Shown here one piece after another: positions 1 through 8,783 of a stretch of 41,573 nucleotides of DNA. The stretch's first letter is position 1; every line of letters starts with the position of its first letter. Under the pieces are notes generated by a model. It did not search any database and had not been told where the DNA came from. It worked only from the letters and a program-made list of their open reading frames with translations. The stretch spans positions 1-41,573 of the forward strand of contig JAFVSN010000008.1 in assembly GCA_017503735.1 (NCBI GenBank), given 5' to 3'. The stretch is from Lachnospiraceae bacterium. Its GTDB lineage: Bacteria > Bacillota > Clostridia > Lachnospirales > Lachnospiraceae. The position numbers and the translations under genes were made by a program.

Positions 1-4
1 AATC

Positions 5-1114
5 ATGTCTGAAATGAGTTTTGACCAATTATTGGAGGAGTCTTTAAAGACAATACACAACGGAGAGGTAGTCGAGGGCACTGTGATTCGCGTTAAAGAA
101 GACGAAATCGTCTTGAACATAGGCTATAAGGCTGACGGTATTATTACCAGAAGCGAATACACCAACACTCCGAATGTGGACTTAACCACTCTGGTTAAGG
201 AAGGTGACACCATGCAGGCAAAGGTTCTTAAGGTAAATGACGGAGAAGGACAGGTTCTTCTTACTTACAAGAGACTTGCTGCAGAAAAGGGTAACAAGAA
301 GCTTGAAGAAGCTTTCAACAACAAAGAAGTTCTTACCGCAACGGTTTCTGCTGTATTGGAAGGCGGCTTAAGCGTTGTAATTGACGAGGCAAGAATTTTC
401 ATTCCGGCAAGCCTTGTATCCGACACTTATGAGAAGGATTTAAGCAAGTACAAGGATCAGGAGATTGAGTTCGTAATCAGCGAGTTCAATCCGCGCAGAA
501 GAAGAATTATCGGTGATCGCAAGCAGTTACTTGTTGCAAAGAAGGCTGAGCTTCAGAAAGAGCTTTTTGCAAGAATTCAGATCGGCGATGTTGTAGAAGG
601 CAAGGTTAAGAATGTAACCGAGTTCGGTGCATTTATCGATCTTGGCGGCGTAGACGGCTTACTTCACATTTCCGAGATGTCCTGGGGCAGAATCGAAAGC
701 CCGAAGAAGGTATTCAAGGTTGGCGATACCGTGAAGGCGTTCATTAAGGATATCCAGGGCGAGAAGGTTGCGCTTTCCATGAAGTTCCCGGATCAGAATC
801 CGTGGGCTGATGCGGAAGAAAAGTTTGCAGTAGGCAACGTAGTTACCGGTAAGGTAGCAAGAATGACCGATTTCGGTGCATTCGTTGAGCTTGTTCCGGG
901 CGTTGACGCATTACTTCATGTTTCTCAGATCGCAAGAGAGCATATCGAGAAGCCGGCTGATGTATTAAAGGTTGGTCAGGAAATCGAAGCAAAGATTGTT
1001 GATTTCAATCCGGACGATAAGAAGATCAGCTTAAGCGTAAAGGCTTTATTGGCACCGGTAGAAGAGACTGCCGAGGCTGAGGAAGTTGCGGAAGAAGCTA
1101 CCGAAGAGCAGTAA
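5..1114 (+). CDS. rpsA: 30S ribosomal protein S1 (four S1 domains); may be the C-terminal part of an IspH-S1 fusion
   Basis: Ribosomal protein S1 binds single-stranded mRNA through OB-fold S1 domains and helps load mRNA on the small ribosomal subunit. Four S1 domains are visible at about residues 18-88, 104-172, 192-262 and 276-346. The last two carry the clearest cores (GAFIDLGGVDGLLHISEMSW and GAFVELVPGVDALLHVSQI). An acidic Glu/Ala tail ends the protein. Four domains is usual for low-GC Gram-positive S1-like proteins, against six in E. coli. The start is uncertain. The ATG at position 5 has no visible ribosome binding site because the window begins there, and the preceding codon is open. 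In many Clostridia S1 is fused behind IspH (HMBPP reductase), so the true gene may begin upstream. A structured terminator-like element follows at 1140-1222. Confidence 0.88.
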   Translation: MSEMSFDQLLEESLKTIHNGEVVEGTVIRVKEDEIVLNIGYKADGIITRSEYTNTPNVDLTTLVKEGDTMQAKVLKVNDGEGQVLLTYKRLAAEKGNKKLEEAFNNKEVLTATVSAVLEGGLSVVIDEARIFIPASLVSDTYEKDLSKYKDQEIEFVISEFNPRRRRIIGDRKQLLVAKKAELQKELFARIQIGDVVEGKVKNVTEFGAFIDLGGVDGLLHISEMSWGRIESPKKVFKVGDTVKAFIKDIQGEKVALSMKFPDQNPWADAEEKFAVGNVVTGKVARMTDFGAFVELVPGVDALLHVSQIAREHIEKPADVLKVGQEIEAKIVDFNPDDKKISLSVKALLAPVEETAEAEEVAEEATEEQ

Positions 1115-1139
1115 GAGTTAACAAAGAGAAATAGGAATG

Positions 1140-1222
1140 CCTCGGCAATATGCAGAGGGGAGCGTAAATGCAATACGAAGATGCAAGACGTGCTCCTGAA
1201 ACAGATTGTCGGGGTGTTTTTT
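1140..1222 (+). terminator. Structured terminator-like element after the S1 gene
   Basis: An outer 10-bp stem pairs CCTCGGCAAT (1140-1149) with ATTGTCGGGG (1205-1214), allowing G-U pairs, and a T6 run follows at 1217-1222. The 55-nt interior contains a second stem, GGGAGC (1158-1163) with GCTCCT (1192-1197), and a possible small TGCA/TGCA hairpin inside it. This is larger than a plain intrinsic terminator. It ends the S1 transcript and lies about 55 bp before the cheR start, so it could also act as a leader that controls cheR. Confidence 0.55.
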
Positions 1223-1276
1223 ACTCTATAGGAAATGCAGACGAAACTTTTTGTTCAATCAATGGAGGAACTTCAT

Positions 1277-2053
1277 ATGGAAGATAATTATGAACAGTTT
1301 AAAAAAGATGTATTTTCGCTGACCAAAATTGATTTAAATGCGTACAAAGAACGACAGATGAAACGCAGAATCGATGCTCTGATTGCAAAACATAAGATAA
1401 CTACTTATTCGGGCTATGTGCAGGTATTAAAGACGGATAAAGAGCGTTTTGATGAGTTTGTAAACTATCTTACGATTAATGTATCCGAATTCTACCGAAA
1501 TCCGGAACTTTGGAAGGTATTGGAAAAAGAAATTGTTCCGGTAATTTTAGAAAAAACAAAAACGCCGAAGATTTGGAGTGCCGCATGTTCTACCGGTGAC
1601 GAACCTTATTCTCTGGTCATGATGTTGAATCAGGTACTTCCGTTATCTCAAATACATATTATTGCGACGGATATCGATAAGCAGGTTCTTGATAAGGCCC
1701 GCATGGGATTATATAACGAAAAAAGCTTAAAGGGACTCCCGCCGGAGTTTATAAAAAAATATTTTACAAAAGTAAATGATCAGAATTATCAGATTAACGC
1801 CGATGTAAAAAAGTGCGTGGAATTTAAGGAACACAATTTGTTAAAAGATGCATATCCGAACAATTGTGACTTAATTGTATGTCGAAATGTTTTGATTTAT
1901 TTTACCGAAGAAGCAAAAGTGGATATTTATAAGAAGTTTAACGACTCTCTGCGTCCGGAGGGTTTCTTGTTTGTGGGATCTACCGAGCAGATTATTCAGC
2001 CGGCAACACTGGGATATAAGACATATCGATCCTTCTTCTATCGGAAAGAGTAA
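1277..2053 (+). CDS. cheR: Chemotaxis protein methyltransferase CheR
   Basis: CheR transfers methyl groups from S-adenosylmethionine to glutamates on chemoreceptors and so sets adaptation in chemotaxis. The helical N-terminal CheR domain covers about residues 1-75 (FKKDVFSLTKIDLNAYKERQ and the NVSEFYRNPELW segment). The SAM-binding domain follows, with ACSTGDEPYS near residue 100, the ATDID acidic strand and CRNVLIYF near residue 200. The ATG at 1277 was chosen because GGAGG at 1264-1268 lies 8 bases upstream; an in-frame ATG at 1235 lacks such a site. The length, 258 aa, is normal for the family. No other che gene is in the window, so the gene stands apart from any chemotaxis operon and its receptor partner must lie elsewhere. 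Confidence 0.93.
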   Translation: MEDNYEQFKKDVFSLTKIDLNAYKERQMKRRIDALIAKHKITTYSGYVQVLKTDKERFDEFVNYLTINVSEFYRNPELWKVLEKEIVPVILEKTKTPKIWSAACSTGDEPYSLVMMLNQVLPLSQIHIIATDIDKQVLDKARMGLYNEKSLKGLPPEFIKKYFTKVNDQNYQINADVKKCVEFKEHNLLKDAYPNNCDLIVCRNVLIYFTEEAKVDIYKKFNDSLRPEGFLFVGSTEQIIQPATLGYKTYRSFFYRKE

Positions 2054-2069
2054 TTTTTTGAAATAGATA

Positions 2070-2098
2070 TTGATTTTTAAAGAGAGATTTAGTATAGT
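2070..2098 (+). promoter_or_regulatory. Probable sigma-A promoter of the plsX operon
   Basis: TTGATT at 2070-2075 and TATAGT at 2093-2098 are separated by 17 bp. The predicted transcript start lies about 25 bp before the plsX start codon. This is a motif match only. Confidence 0.5.
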
Positions 2099-2128
2099 GA
2101 TTTATAGATATGAAAGGAGTAGAAAACG

Positions 2129-3139
2129 ATGCAGACAATGGTGAAAGTCGCCGTGGATGCCATGGGAGGAGATAATGCTCCGGCAGAGGTGATTAAGGGT
2201 GCTGTTCGTGCTGTAAACGAGAGTGACCGGGTTCAGGTGATTCTGGTGGGAAAAGAAGATGTAATCCGGGAACAGTTACAACAGTATACTTATAACAAAG
2301 ATCGAATCAGCATTGTGCATGCGGAAGAAGAGATTACAAATGAGGAAGCACCGGTAATGGCGGTTCGTCGGAAAAAAGATTCTTCCGTTGTAAAAGCAAT
2401 GACTTTGGTAAAGAATAACGAAGCGGATGCGTTTGTTTCCGCAGGAAGTACAGGAGCGGTTTTGGTAGGTGCCCAACTGATTGTGGGACGTCTTCCGGGA
2501 GTTGAAAGACCGCCGCTTGCGCCGTTACTTCCGACCAGCAAGGGAGTTTCTCTTTTGATTGACTGTGGTGCAAATGTGGATGCCCGTTCTTCTCATTTGG
2601 TACAGTTTGCAAAGATGGGTTCCGTGTACATGGAGCATGTAGTCGGGGTTAAGAATCCGCGAGTTGCGATTGTAAATGTAGGTGCAGAAGAAGAAAAGGG
2701 AAATGCGTTAGTAAAAGAAACCTTTCCGCTTTTGAAAAACTGCAATGAAATTAATTTCATCGGAAGTATTGAAGCAAGAGAGATTCCGTCGGGTTATGCA
2801 GATGTTATTGTTTGTGAAGCTTTCGTGGGAAATGTTATCTTAAAGCTGTACGAAGGTTTGGCCGCAACCTTGATGGGCGAGATAAAGAAGGGAATGATGA
2901 GTACCCTGCGCAGTAAAATCGGTGCATTGCTTGTAAAACCGGCATTAAAAGGCACATTACAGGAATTGGATGCTTCCAAATACGGTGGTGCTCCGATGTT
3001 GGGATTGAAGGGACTTGTTGTAAAGAGTCACGGAAACTCCAAATCGGATGAAATTAAAAATTCCATTTTGCAATGCATTGCGTTTAAAGAACAGAACATA
3101 AGTGAAAAGATTAAAGACAGCATACTTGTAAATGAATAA
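2129..3139 (+). CDS. plsX: Phosphate acyltransferase PlsX
   Basis: PlsX converts acyl-ACP and phosphate to acyl-phosphate, the acyl donor used by PlsY in the first step of phosphatidic acid synthesis. It acts at the inner face of the membrane. The family signature VAVDAMGGDNAP is at residues 7-18, and the conserved SAGSTGAVLVGA and LLIDCGANVD segments follow. The length of 336 aa is typical. AAAGGAG at 2113-2119 precedes the ATG by 9 bases. The gene is followed at 20 bp by acpP, whose product carries the acyl group that PlsX uses; plsX-acpP-rnc is a common Firmicutes arrangement. The rpmF gene often found just upstream in other bacteria is absent here and cheR takes that place. Confidence 0.96.
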   Translation: MQTMVKVAVDAMGGDNAPAEVIKGAVRAVNESDRVQVILVGKEDVIREQLQQYTYNKDRISIVHAEEEITNEEAPVMAVRRKKDSSVVKAMTLVKNNEADAFVSAGSTGAVLVGAQLIVGRLPGVERPPLAPLLPTSKGVSLLIDCGANVDARSSHLVQFAKMGSVYMEHVVGVKNPRVAIVNVGAEEEKGNALVKETFPLLKNCNEINFIGSIEAREIPSGYADVIVCEAFVGNVILKLYEGLAATLMGEIKKGMMSTLRSKIGALLVKPALKGTLQELDASKYGGAPMLGLKGLVVKSHGNSKSDEIKNSILQCIAFKEQNISEKIKDSILVNE

Positions 3140-3159
3140 ATTTGAAAGGAGATAGAATC

Positions 3160-3390
3160 ATGGAATTCGAGAAATTACAGAAAATAATCAGTGAGGTATT
3201 AAATGTGGATGCAGAGGATATTACGATGGAAACCACGTTTGTAGATGACCTGGGAGCTGATTCGTTAGATGTATTTCAGATTCTGATGGGAATTGAAGAA
3301 GAGTTCGATATCGAAATCGCAAACGAAGCTGCAGAGGGAATTGTTACCGTTGCAGATGCGGTTGAGCAGATTAAGAGTGCATTAAATTAA
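3160..3390 (+). CDS. acpP: Acyl carrier protein
   Basis: This small acidic four-helix protein carries growing fatty acids on a phosphopantetheine arm. The attachment serine is Ser35 in GADSLD, the universal ACP motif. The product is 76 aa, a normal length. The ATG at 3160 was chosen because AAAGGAG at 3145-3151 is correctly spaced from it; an in-frame TTG at 3142 would place the ribosome binding site inside the gene. The gene lies 20 bp after plsX and is followed by a stem-loop at 3412-3430, which may limit read-through into rnc and allow acpP, needed in large amounts, to be expressed more strongly than its neighbours. Confidence 0.96.
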   Translation: MEFEKLQKIISEVLNVDAEDITMETTFVDDLGADSLDVFQILMGIEEEFDIEIANEAAEGIVTVADAVEQIKSALN

Positions 3391-3411
3391 GATTGCACCG
3401 ATAGAATTAAG

Positions 3412-3440
3412 GGGTGTCGTCAAGACACCCTTGTTCATTT
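3412..3440 (+). terminator. Intrinsic terminator or attenuator after acpP
   Basis: A perfect 7-bp stem GGGTGTC (3412-3418) and GACACCC (3424-3430) with a 5-base loop is followed by a T-rich but interrupted tract. The weak tract suggests partial termination. Confidence 0.6.
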
Positions 3441-3487
3441 GTTATAAAGGAAGTAAATCAGAACTTAACGGGGAAAGAGGCGGTTTT

Positions 3488-4216
3488 GTGACGGAAGATA
3501 ATAGATGGATTGAATTACAAAGACGGTTGGGGTATCGTTTTTTGAAGGAAGAACTGTTGGTTCATGCGCTAACCCATAGTTCCTATGCCAATGAACATCA
3601 CTTAAAGCGAGAAGGAAACAATGAACGTCTGGAATTCTTAGGGGATGCGGTACTAGAGATGATTTCCAGCGAAAATCTTTATAAAAGCAACCCGCAAATG
3701 CCGGAGGGGGAGCTGACCAAGCTTCGTGCCAGTCTGGTGTGTGAGCCGACATTAGCCCAGTGTGCCAATGAAATCGATCTCGGAAGCTTTTTGCTTTTAG
3801 GAAAAGGCGAAGAGGCAACCGGCGGAAGAGAACGCAGTTCCATCTTATCGGATGCCTTTGAAGCGGTCATCGGTGCAATTTATTTAGATGGTGGCTTTAC
3901 TAATGCGAAAGAGTTTGTGGAGCGTACGGTGTTATCTGATATTGAACACAGAAAGCTCTTTTGTGATAGTAAGACTATCTTGCAGGAATTAATTCAGAGT
4001 GAGCATAAAGGGGCACTTTCTTATCGATTGATTTCAGAGACGGGACCGGAACATAAGAAAAGTTTTACCGTGTGCGCCTGTCTGGATGAGACAGAGCTTG
4101 CACGGGGAGAAGGAAAGACAAAGAAAGCGGCAGAGCAGGAGGCGGCTTACCGTAGTATTTTGAAACTTCAAAACGGTGCCAAAGACAAAAGAACGGGAGA
4201 AGGTATATGTATTTAA
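3488..4216 (+). CDS. rnc: Ribonuclease III
   Basis: RNase III cuts double-stranded RNA and processes rRNA precursors and structured transcripts. The catalytic domain holds the signature NERLEFLGDAVLE with the metal-binding Glu49 and Asp53, and a second acidic cluster in DAFEAVIGAIYLDGG. A double-stranded RNA binding domain occupies the C-terminal third (DSKTILQELIQ to GKTKKAAEQEAA). The frame is open from a TTG at 3431, but the GTG at 3488 is the better start because an AAAGAGGCGG purine-rich site lies just before it and the resulting 242-aa protein begins where the family usually begins. The 3' end overlaps smc by 10 bases, so the two are translationally coupled in the conserved rnc-smc-ftsY operon. 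Confidence 0.94.
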   Translation: MTEDNRWIELQRRLGYRFLKEELLVHALTHSSYANEHHLKREGNNERLEFLGDAVLEMISSENLYKSNPQMPEGELTKLRASLVCEPTLAQCANEIDLGSFLLLGKGEEATGGRERSSILSDAFEAVIGAIYLDGGFTNAKEFVERTVLSDIEHRKLFCDSKTILQELIQSEHKGALSYRLISETGPEHKKSFTVCACLDETELARGEGKTKKAAEQEAAYRSILKLQNGAKDKRTGEGICI

Positions 4217-7200
4217 AGAGTATTGAGGTACAGGGCTTTAAGTCCTTCGCCAATAAAATATTATTTGAGTTTCATGACGGAATTACAGGCATCGTGGGAC
4301 CGAACGGTTCCGGTAAGAGTAATGTTGCCGATGCGGTGCGCTGGGTATTGGGTGAACAAAGTGCAAAACAGTTACGAGGCAGTTCCATGCAGGATGTTAT
4401 TTTTGCGGGAACCCAGATGCGGAAACCCCAAGGATATGCCTATGTAGCCATTACGTTGGATAACTCCGATCATAAGTTACCGATTGAGTATGATGAAGTA
4501 ACGGTAGCAAGACGTGTGTATCGTTCCGGTGAGAGTGAATATTTGATGAACGGCAATAATTGCCGGTTACGTGATGTACAGGAATTGTTTTTTGATACCG
4601 GTATCGGAAAAGAAGGTTATTCTATTATCGGACAGGGTCAGATTGATAAAATTTTAAGCGGAAAACCGGAAGAACGTCGGGAACTTTTTGATGAAGCGGC
4701 AGGGATTGTAAAATACAAAAAACGTAAAAATGCCGCAGAAAAGCAGTTGGAAGAGGAGAAGTTAAATCTTTCCCGTATTACGGATATTTTATCCGAAATC
4801 GAAAAACAATTGGGACCGCTTGAAAAGCAACAAACGGCTGCAAAGGAATATCTCCGGTTAAAGGATGAGTTAAAGCAGGTAGAAGTAAATGCCTTTTTAC
4901 TGGAACAGGAAAAGCAGGAAGCGGCCGAAAAGGACGTAGATGAGAAGCTTTCCATTGTACAGAATGATTTTAACGAAGCATCTGCGGAATATGAAAACAG
5001 CAAGGCGGATTATGAGCGTTTGGAGCAGGAGTCCGAGGCATTGACGGAACTTCTTTCGGACAATGCGGCGCGAAAGAACGAATTGCAACTGGACATTCAG
5101 AAAAACGAAGGTGAAATCAAGCTGTTAATGGAACAGATTGCCACCATTCGCGTGGGAGAATCCCATGTAAAAGAACGTAAAAGCGTGGTAGAAAAAGAAC
5201 GGGAAGAAAAGTACAATGAATTGGCCCGTTATAAAAAAGAAAAATCGGACGTTGACGAAAAACTATATAAACTGGAAGATACAAAAGAAGAAGCCGATAA
5301 TGAGCTGGAGGAAATCAGAGAGCGTATTAACGGCTATGTAAATGAGTTAGAAAACCGGAATGCGGATGTATATCGTCTTTTAAGCGAAAACGGAACCATT
5401 AATACAAATGTACAGCGTTACCGCACCATTAAGGAACAGAATCAGATTAAAAAGGCAACGTTGACACAGAAAGTATTAAAAAACGAGACAGATAAATCCG
5501 TGGCAGAGTCTGCTGTGGAAGAAGGCAGAAAACGTCTTTCAGAGATTTCCGACAAGATTTCCGAGCGTTTGTCCGGAAACCGTGCAGATGAGGCGGAACT
5601 GACAAAGATTCGCGAAGAATTAAATCGTATTCGGGATACTTATGAACAAACCCAGAGAGAATGTATCCGTGAGCAGTCCAGAGCAGAATCCCTTCGGAAT
5701 ATTTCCGAGCGCTACGACGGTTACGGCGGCGGGATTCGTCGTGTCATGGAGCTGAAGGATAAGGAATCCGGAATTATCGGTGTTGTTGCGGATATTTTTG
5801 AGGTGGAAAAGCAATATGAGACTGCCATTGAAACAGCACTGGGCGGCAATATTCAAAATATTGTTACGGATACGGAAGCAACCGCAAAACGTATGGTACA
5901 GTTCTTAAAACAGAATAAGGCCGGTCGTGCGACTTTCCTGCCGCTTGATGCGGTAAAGGAACGGGGCGGAGCCTCGGAGGATGTACGGAATGAGCGGGGA
6001 GTCATCGGATATGCGGCGGATTTGGTGGATACGGAAGCACGTTTCCAATCCGTGATTTCCTTCTTACTCGGAAGAATCGTGGTGGCAGATACCGTTGACA
6101 ATGCATTACAGTTGGCAAAGAAATATAAATACAGTCTTCGTATTGTTACCTTAGAAGGGGAACAGTTAAATCCGGGTGGTTCCATTTCCGGTGGTGCGTA
6201 TAAGAACGCCAGCAATCTTTTGGGAAGACGCCGTGAGGTGGAAGAGGCACAAAAGCGCGTAGAATATCTGGGAGAACGTCTGGCTTCTATGGAAGAACGG
6301 AGAAATACCCTTCGTGTTTCCAGAGAAGAAATCAGTAAGAGGTTAGAAGTGTCTAAGGCGGCGTTGCAGGAAGAATTTTTGTTACAAAACACTGCGAAGC
6401 TGGAGCTTGACCGTATTGAAGCGGAAGCAAAAGAACACATCTCTTCTTATGACGAGATCCATAGAGAACTTACGGAAATTGAAGCACAGGAAAAGGAACT
6501 TACCGAGAACATTGAAAAGATGGAACAGGCACTTCGTGAGAACGAGGCGGAAAGTAAGCACAATGATGCTTGTATCGAAGAATGTGCGCATCAATTAGAA
6601 GAAGAGCGTCGTTTGGAACAGTATGCACTGGAAAAGGGAGAAAGCCTTCGCATGGAACTGGGAGCCGTAAAACAACAAAGCGGTTTCCTTGCGGAACATG
6701 TGGCTCGTGTGGAAGGTGAACTTGCAAAGCTTGCGGGGGAAGAAAGCCAGTTAAGCGATGAAGGAGCCGGTGCGGTGGATGCGGTATCCGAGAAGGAAGC
6801 ATTGATTGAACGTACCAGACACGAAATCGAGACATTATATAAACTTTGCGGCGGTATCGAAAAGGAAGCAGAGGATATTATAAAGCGTCGTGAAGAAGCA
6901 TCCGCAAAGCACAAAGGCTTGTTTTCCAAGCGGGAGGCTTTGGCAGAACGCAAGGCGGAGCTGGATAAAGAGTTGTTCCGGTTAAACGATAAAAAGGAAA
7001 AGTTAAAGGAACAGATTGAAGCTCAGTGTGCTTATATGTGGGATGAGTACGAGATGACGTTGTCCGATGCGGCACAATTAAAGAGCGAGGAATTTGACAG
7101 CTTACCGCAGGCAAAGAAAAAAGCACAGGAGTTAAAGAATAAAATAAAGGGCTTGGGTTCCGTCAATGTAAATGCCATTGAAGAATACCGTGAATGCTTG

Positions 7201-7764
7201 GAACGTTTTACGTTCTTAGATGCCCAGCGAAACGATCTTGTGGCTGCGGGAGAAACGTTAAGCACTATGATTTCCGAACTGGACGGTAAAATGCGCGTAC
7301 AGTTTGAGGAGAAGTTTGAGCAGATTAGGGAACAGTTTGATGTGGTATTCCGTGAGCTGTTCGGTGGTGGTAAAGGTACATTGGAGCTTCAGGAGGAAGA
7401 AGACATTCTCACGGCCGGAGTTCGTATCAATGCACAGCCTCCGGGAAAGAAACTGCAAAATATGATGCAGTTATCCGGTGGAGAAAAGGCATTGACCGCC
7501 ATTGCGCTGTTATTTGCCATTCAGAATCTGAAACCGTCTCCGTTCTGTCTGCTTGACGAAATTGAGGCGGCATTGGATGATTCCAACGTAAAACGTTATG
7601 CGGGCTATTTGCACAAACTGACAAAGCATACCCAGTTTATTGTAATTACCCACAGACGCGGTACTATGGCGGCGGCGGATACGTTATACGGTATTACCAT
7701 GCAGGAAAAGGGTGTTTCCACATTGGTATCCGTAAATCTGATTCAGGATAAGCTGGATGCATAA
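4207..7764 (+). CDS. smc: Chromosome partition protein SMC
   Basis: SMC is the ATPase core of the bacterial condensin that compacts and separates sister chromosomes together with ScpA and ScpB. The N-terminal head carries Walker A GPNGSGKS at residues 31-38. Two long coiled coils rich in Glu and Lys flank a hinge at about residues 500-670, which contains the glycine-rich GYGGGIRR and GGSISGGAY segments. The C-terminal head has the ABC signature LSGGEKAL near 1088 and Walker B PFCLLDEIEAALDD near 1115. The length of 1185 aa is normal. The start overlaps the rnc stop, and the ATG follows a GGGAGAAGG site inside rnc. ftsY begins 71 bp downstream. Confidence 0.97.
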   Translation: MYLKSIEVQGFKSFANKILFEFHDGITGIVGPNGSGKSNVADAVRWVLGEQSAKQLRGSSMQDVIFAGTQMRKPQGYAYVAITLDNSDHKLPIEYDEVTVARRVYRSGESEYLMNGNNCRLRDVQELFFDTGIGKEGYSIIGQGQIDKILSGKPEERRELFDEAAGIVKYKKRKNAAEKQLEEEKLNLSRITDILSEIEKQLGPLEKQQTAAKEYLRLKDELKQVEVNAFLLEQEKQEAAEKDVDEKLSIVQNDFNEASAEYENSKADYERLEQESEALTELLSDNAARKNELQLDIQKNEGEIKLLMEQIATIRVGESHVKERKSVVEKEREEKYNELARYKKEKSDVDEKLYKLEDTKEEADNELEEIRERINGYVNELENRNADVYRLLSENGTINTNVQRYRTIKEQNQIKKATLTQKVLKNETDKSVAESAVEEGRKRLSEISDKISERLSGNRADEAELTKIREELNRIRDTYEQTQRECIREQSRAESLRNISERYDGYGGGIRRVMELKDKESGIIGVVADIFEVEKQYETAIETALGGNIQNIVTDTEATAKRMVQFLKQNKAGRATFLPLDAVKERGGASEDVRNERGVIGYAADLVDTEARFQSVISFLLGRIVVADTVDNALQLAKKYKYSLRIVTLEGEQLNPGGSISGGAYKNASNLLGRRREVEEAQKRVEYLGERLASMEERRNTLRVSREEISKRLEVSKAALQEEFLLQNTAKLELDRIEAEAKEHISSYDEIHRELTEIEAQEKELTENIEKMEQALRENEAESKHNDACIEECAHQLEEERRLEQYALEKGESLRMELGAVKQQSGFLAEHVARVEGELAKLAGEESQLSDEGAGAVDAVSEKEALIERTRHEIETLYKLCGGIEKEAEDIIKRREEASAKHKGLFSKREALAERKAELDKELFRLNDKKEKLKEQIEAQCAYMWDEYEMTLSDAAQLKSEEFDSLPQAKKKAQELKNKIKGLGSVNVNAIEEYRECLERFTFLDAQRNDLVAAGETLSTMISELDGKMRVQFEEKFEQIREQFDVVFRELFGGGKGTLELQEEEDILTAGVRINAQPPGKKLQNMMQLSGGEKALTAIALLFAIQNLKPSPFCLLDEIEAALDDSNVKRYAGYLHKLTKHTQFIVITHRRGTMAAADTLYGITMQEKGVSTLVSVNLIQDKLDA

Positions 7765-7835
7765 CGAATACAGAGACGCTGATTACGATTGCGTTGAAAC
7801 GTATGATAGACGAATTCAGACACAGGAGGGTGTTT

Positions 7836-8762
7836 ATGGGCGAAAAGAAGGGATTTTTCGGCAGACTGGCTGCAGGATTGTCGAAGACAAGAAAACAGAT
7901 TGCAAACGGTTTTGATTCGTTGTTTTCCGGATTTTCCGGAATCGATGATGATTTTTATGAAGAACTGGAAGAAATCCTGATTATGGCGGATCTCGGTATG
8001 GCGACCACCGAGGCGGTAATCGAAGATTTGAAGGAAAAGGTAAAAGAACGCCATATCAAGGACCCGGAGGAATGTAAGGCACTGTTAAAGGAAAGTATCT
8101 GTGAGCAGATGAATGTTCCGGAGGATGCCTATGCGTTTGAAAACCGGAAGTCGGTGGTGCTTGTTATCGGCGTTAACGGTGTGGGAAAGACCACATCCAT
8201 CGGAAAGTTGGCAGGAATGTTAAAAAACGACGGGAAAAAAGTTCTTTTGGCGGCGGCGGATACCTTCCGTGCGGCGGCGGCGGAACAGCTTACGGAGTGG
8301 AGCCACAGAGCCGGTGTGGAAATCGTTTCCCAAAAGGAAGGGGCAGACCCTGCGGCAGTGGTATTTGATGCACTGACGGCCGCAAAAGCAAGAGGAACGG
8401 ACGTACTTCTTTGTGATACGGCAGGACGTCTTCACAACAAAAAGAACCTGATGGAAGAGTTAAAGAAGATTGATCGTGTCATTGACAGAGAGTATCCGGA
8501 TGCTTACCGGGAAACCTTGGTTGTACTGGACGGTACCACCGGACAGAATGCGTTGGCGCAGGCCAAGGAGTTTAACGAAGCGGCAAAGATTGACGGTATT
8601 ATTTTAACGAAGCTGGACGGAACGGCAAAGGGCGGCATTGCGGTGGCAATCCAGTCCCAGATGAATATTCCGGTGAAGTATATTTGTGTCGGAGAGCAGA
8701 TCGAGGATTTGCAACGGTTTGATGCAAAGGCATTTACAGAGGCTCTTTTTGACGGGGAGTAA
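7836..8762 (+). CDS. ftsY: Signal recognition particle receptor FtsY
   Basis: FtsY is the SRP receptor GTPase that docks ribosome-nascent chain complexes at the membrane by pairing with Ffh. The helical N domain is at about residues 15-90. The G domain carries the P-loop GVNGVGKTT, the DTAGR motif, TKLDGTAKGG, and the closing helix around GEQIEDLQRF. The 308-aa protein has only a very short N-terminal A region, as in most Firmicutes. The ATG at 7836 was chosen over an in-frame ATG at 7794 because AGGAGGG at 7824-7830 lies immediately upstream and the protein then starts with the usual basic MGEKKGFFGRL sequence. ffh, often nearby in Firmicutes, does not follow; ilvA does. Confidence 0.95.
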   Translation: MGEKKGFFGRLAAGLSKTRKQIANGFDSLFSGFSGIDDDFYEELEEILIMADLGMATTEAVIEDLKEKVKERHIKDPEECKALLKESICEQMNVPEDAYAFENRKSVVLVIGVNGVGKTTSIGKLAGMLKNDGKKVLLAAADTFRAAAAEQLTEWSHRAGVEIVSQKEGADPAAVVFDALTAAKARGTDVLLCDTAGRLHNKKNLMEELKKIDRVIDREYPDAYRETLVVLDGTTGQNALAQAKEFNEAAKIDGIILTKLDGTAKGGIAVAIQSQMNIPVKYICVGEQIEDLQRFDAKAFTEALFDGE

Positions 8763-8783
8763 GAAAACGGAGGATAGTTAGAT

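Noticed and set aside
1140-1222. c-di-GMP or other known riboswitch before cheR
   Set aside because: Tempting because of the chemotaxis gene, but none of the conserved c-di-GMP-I/II, TPP, SAM or THF core sequences that I know is present.
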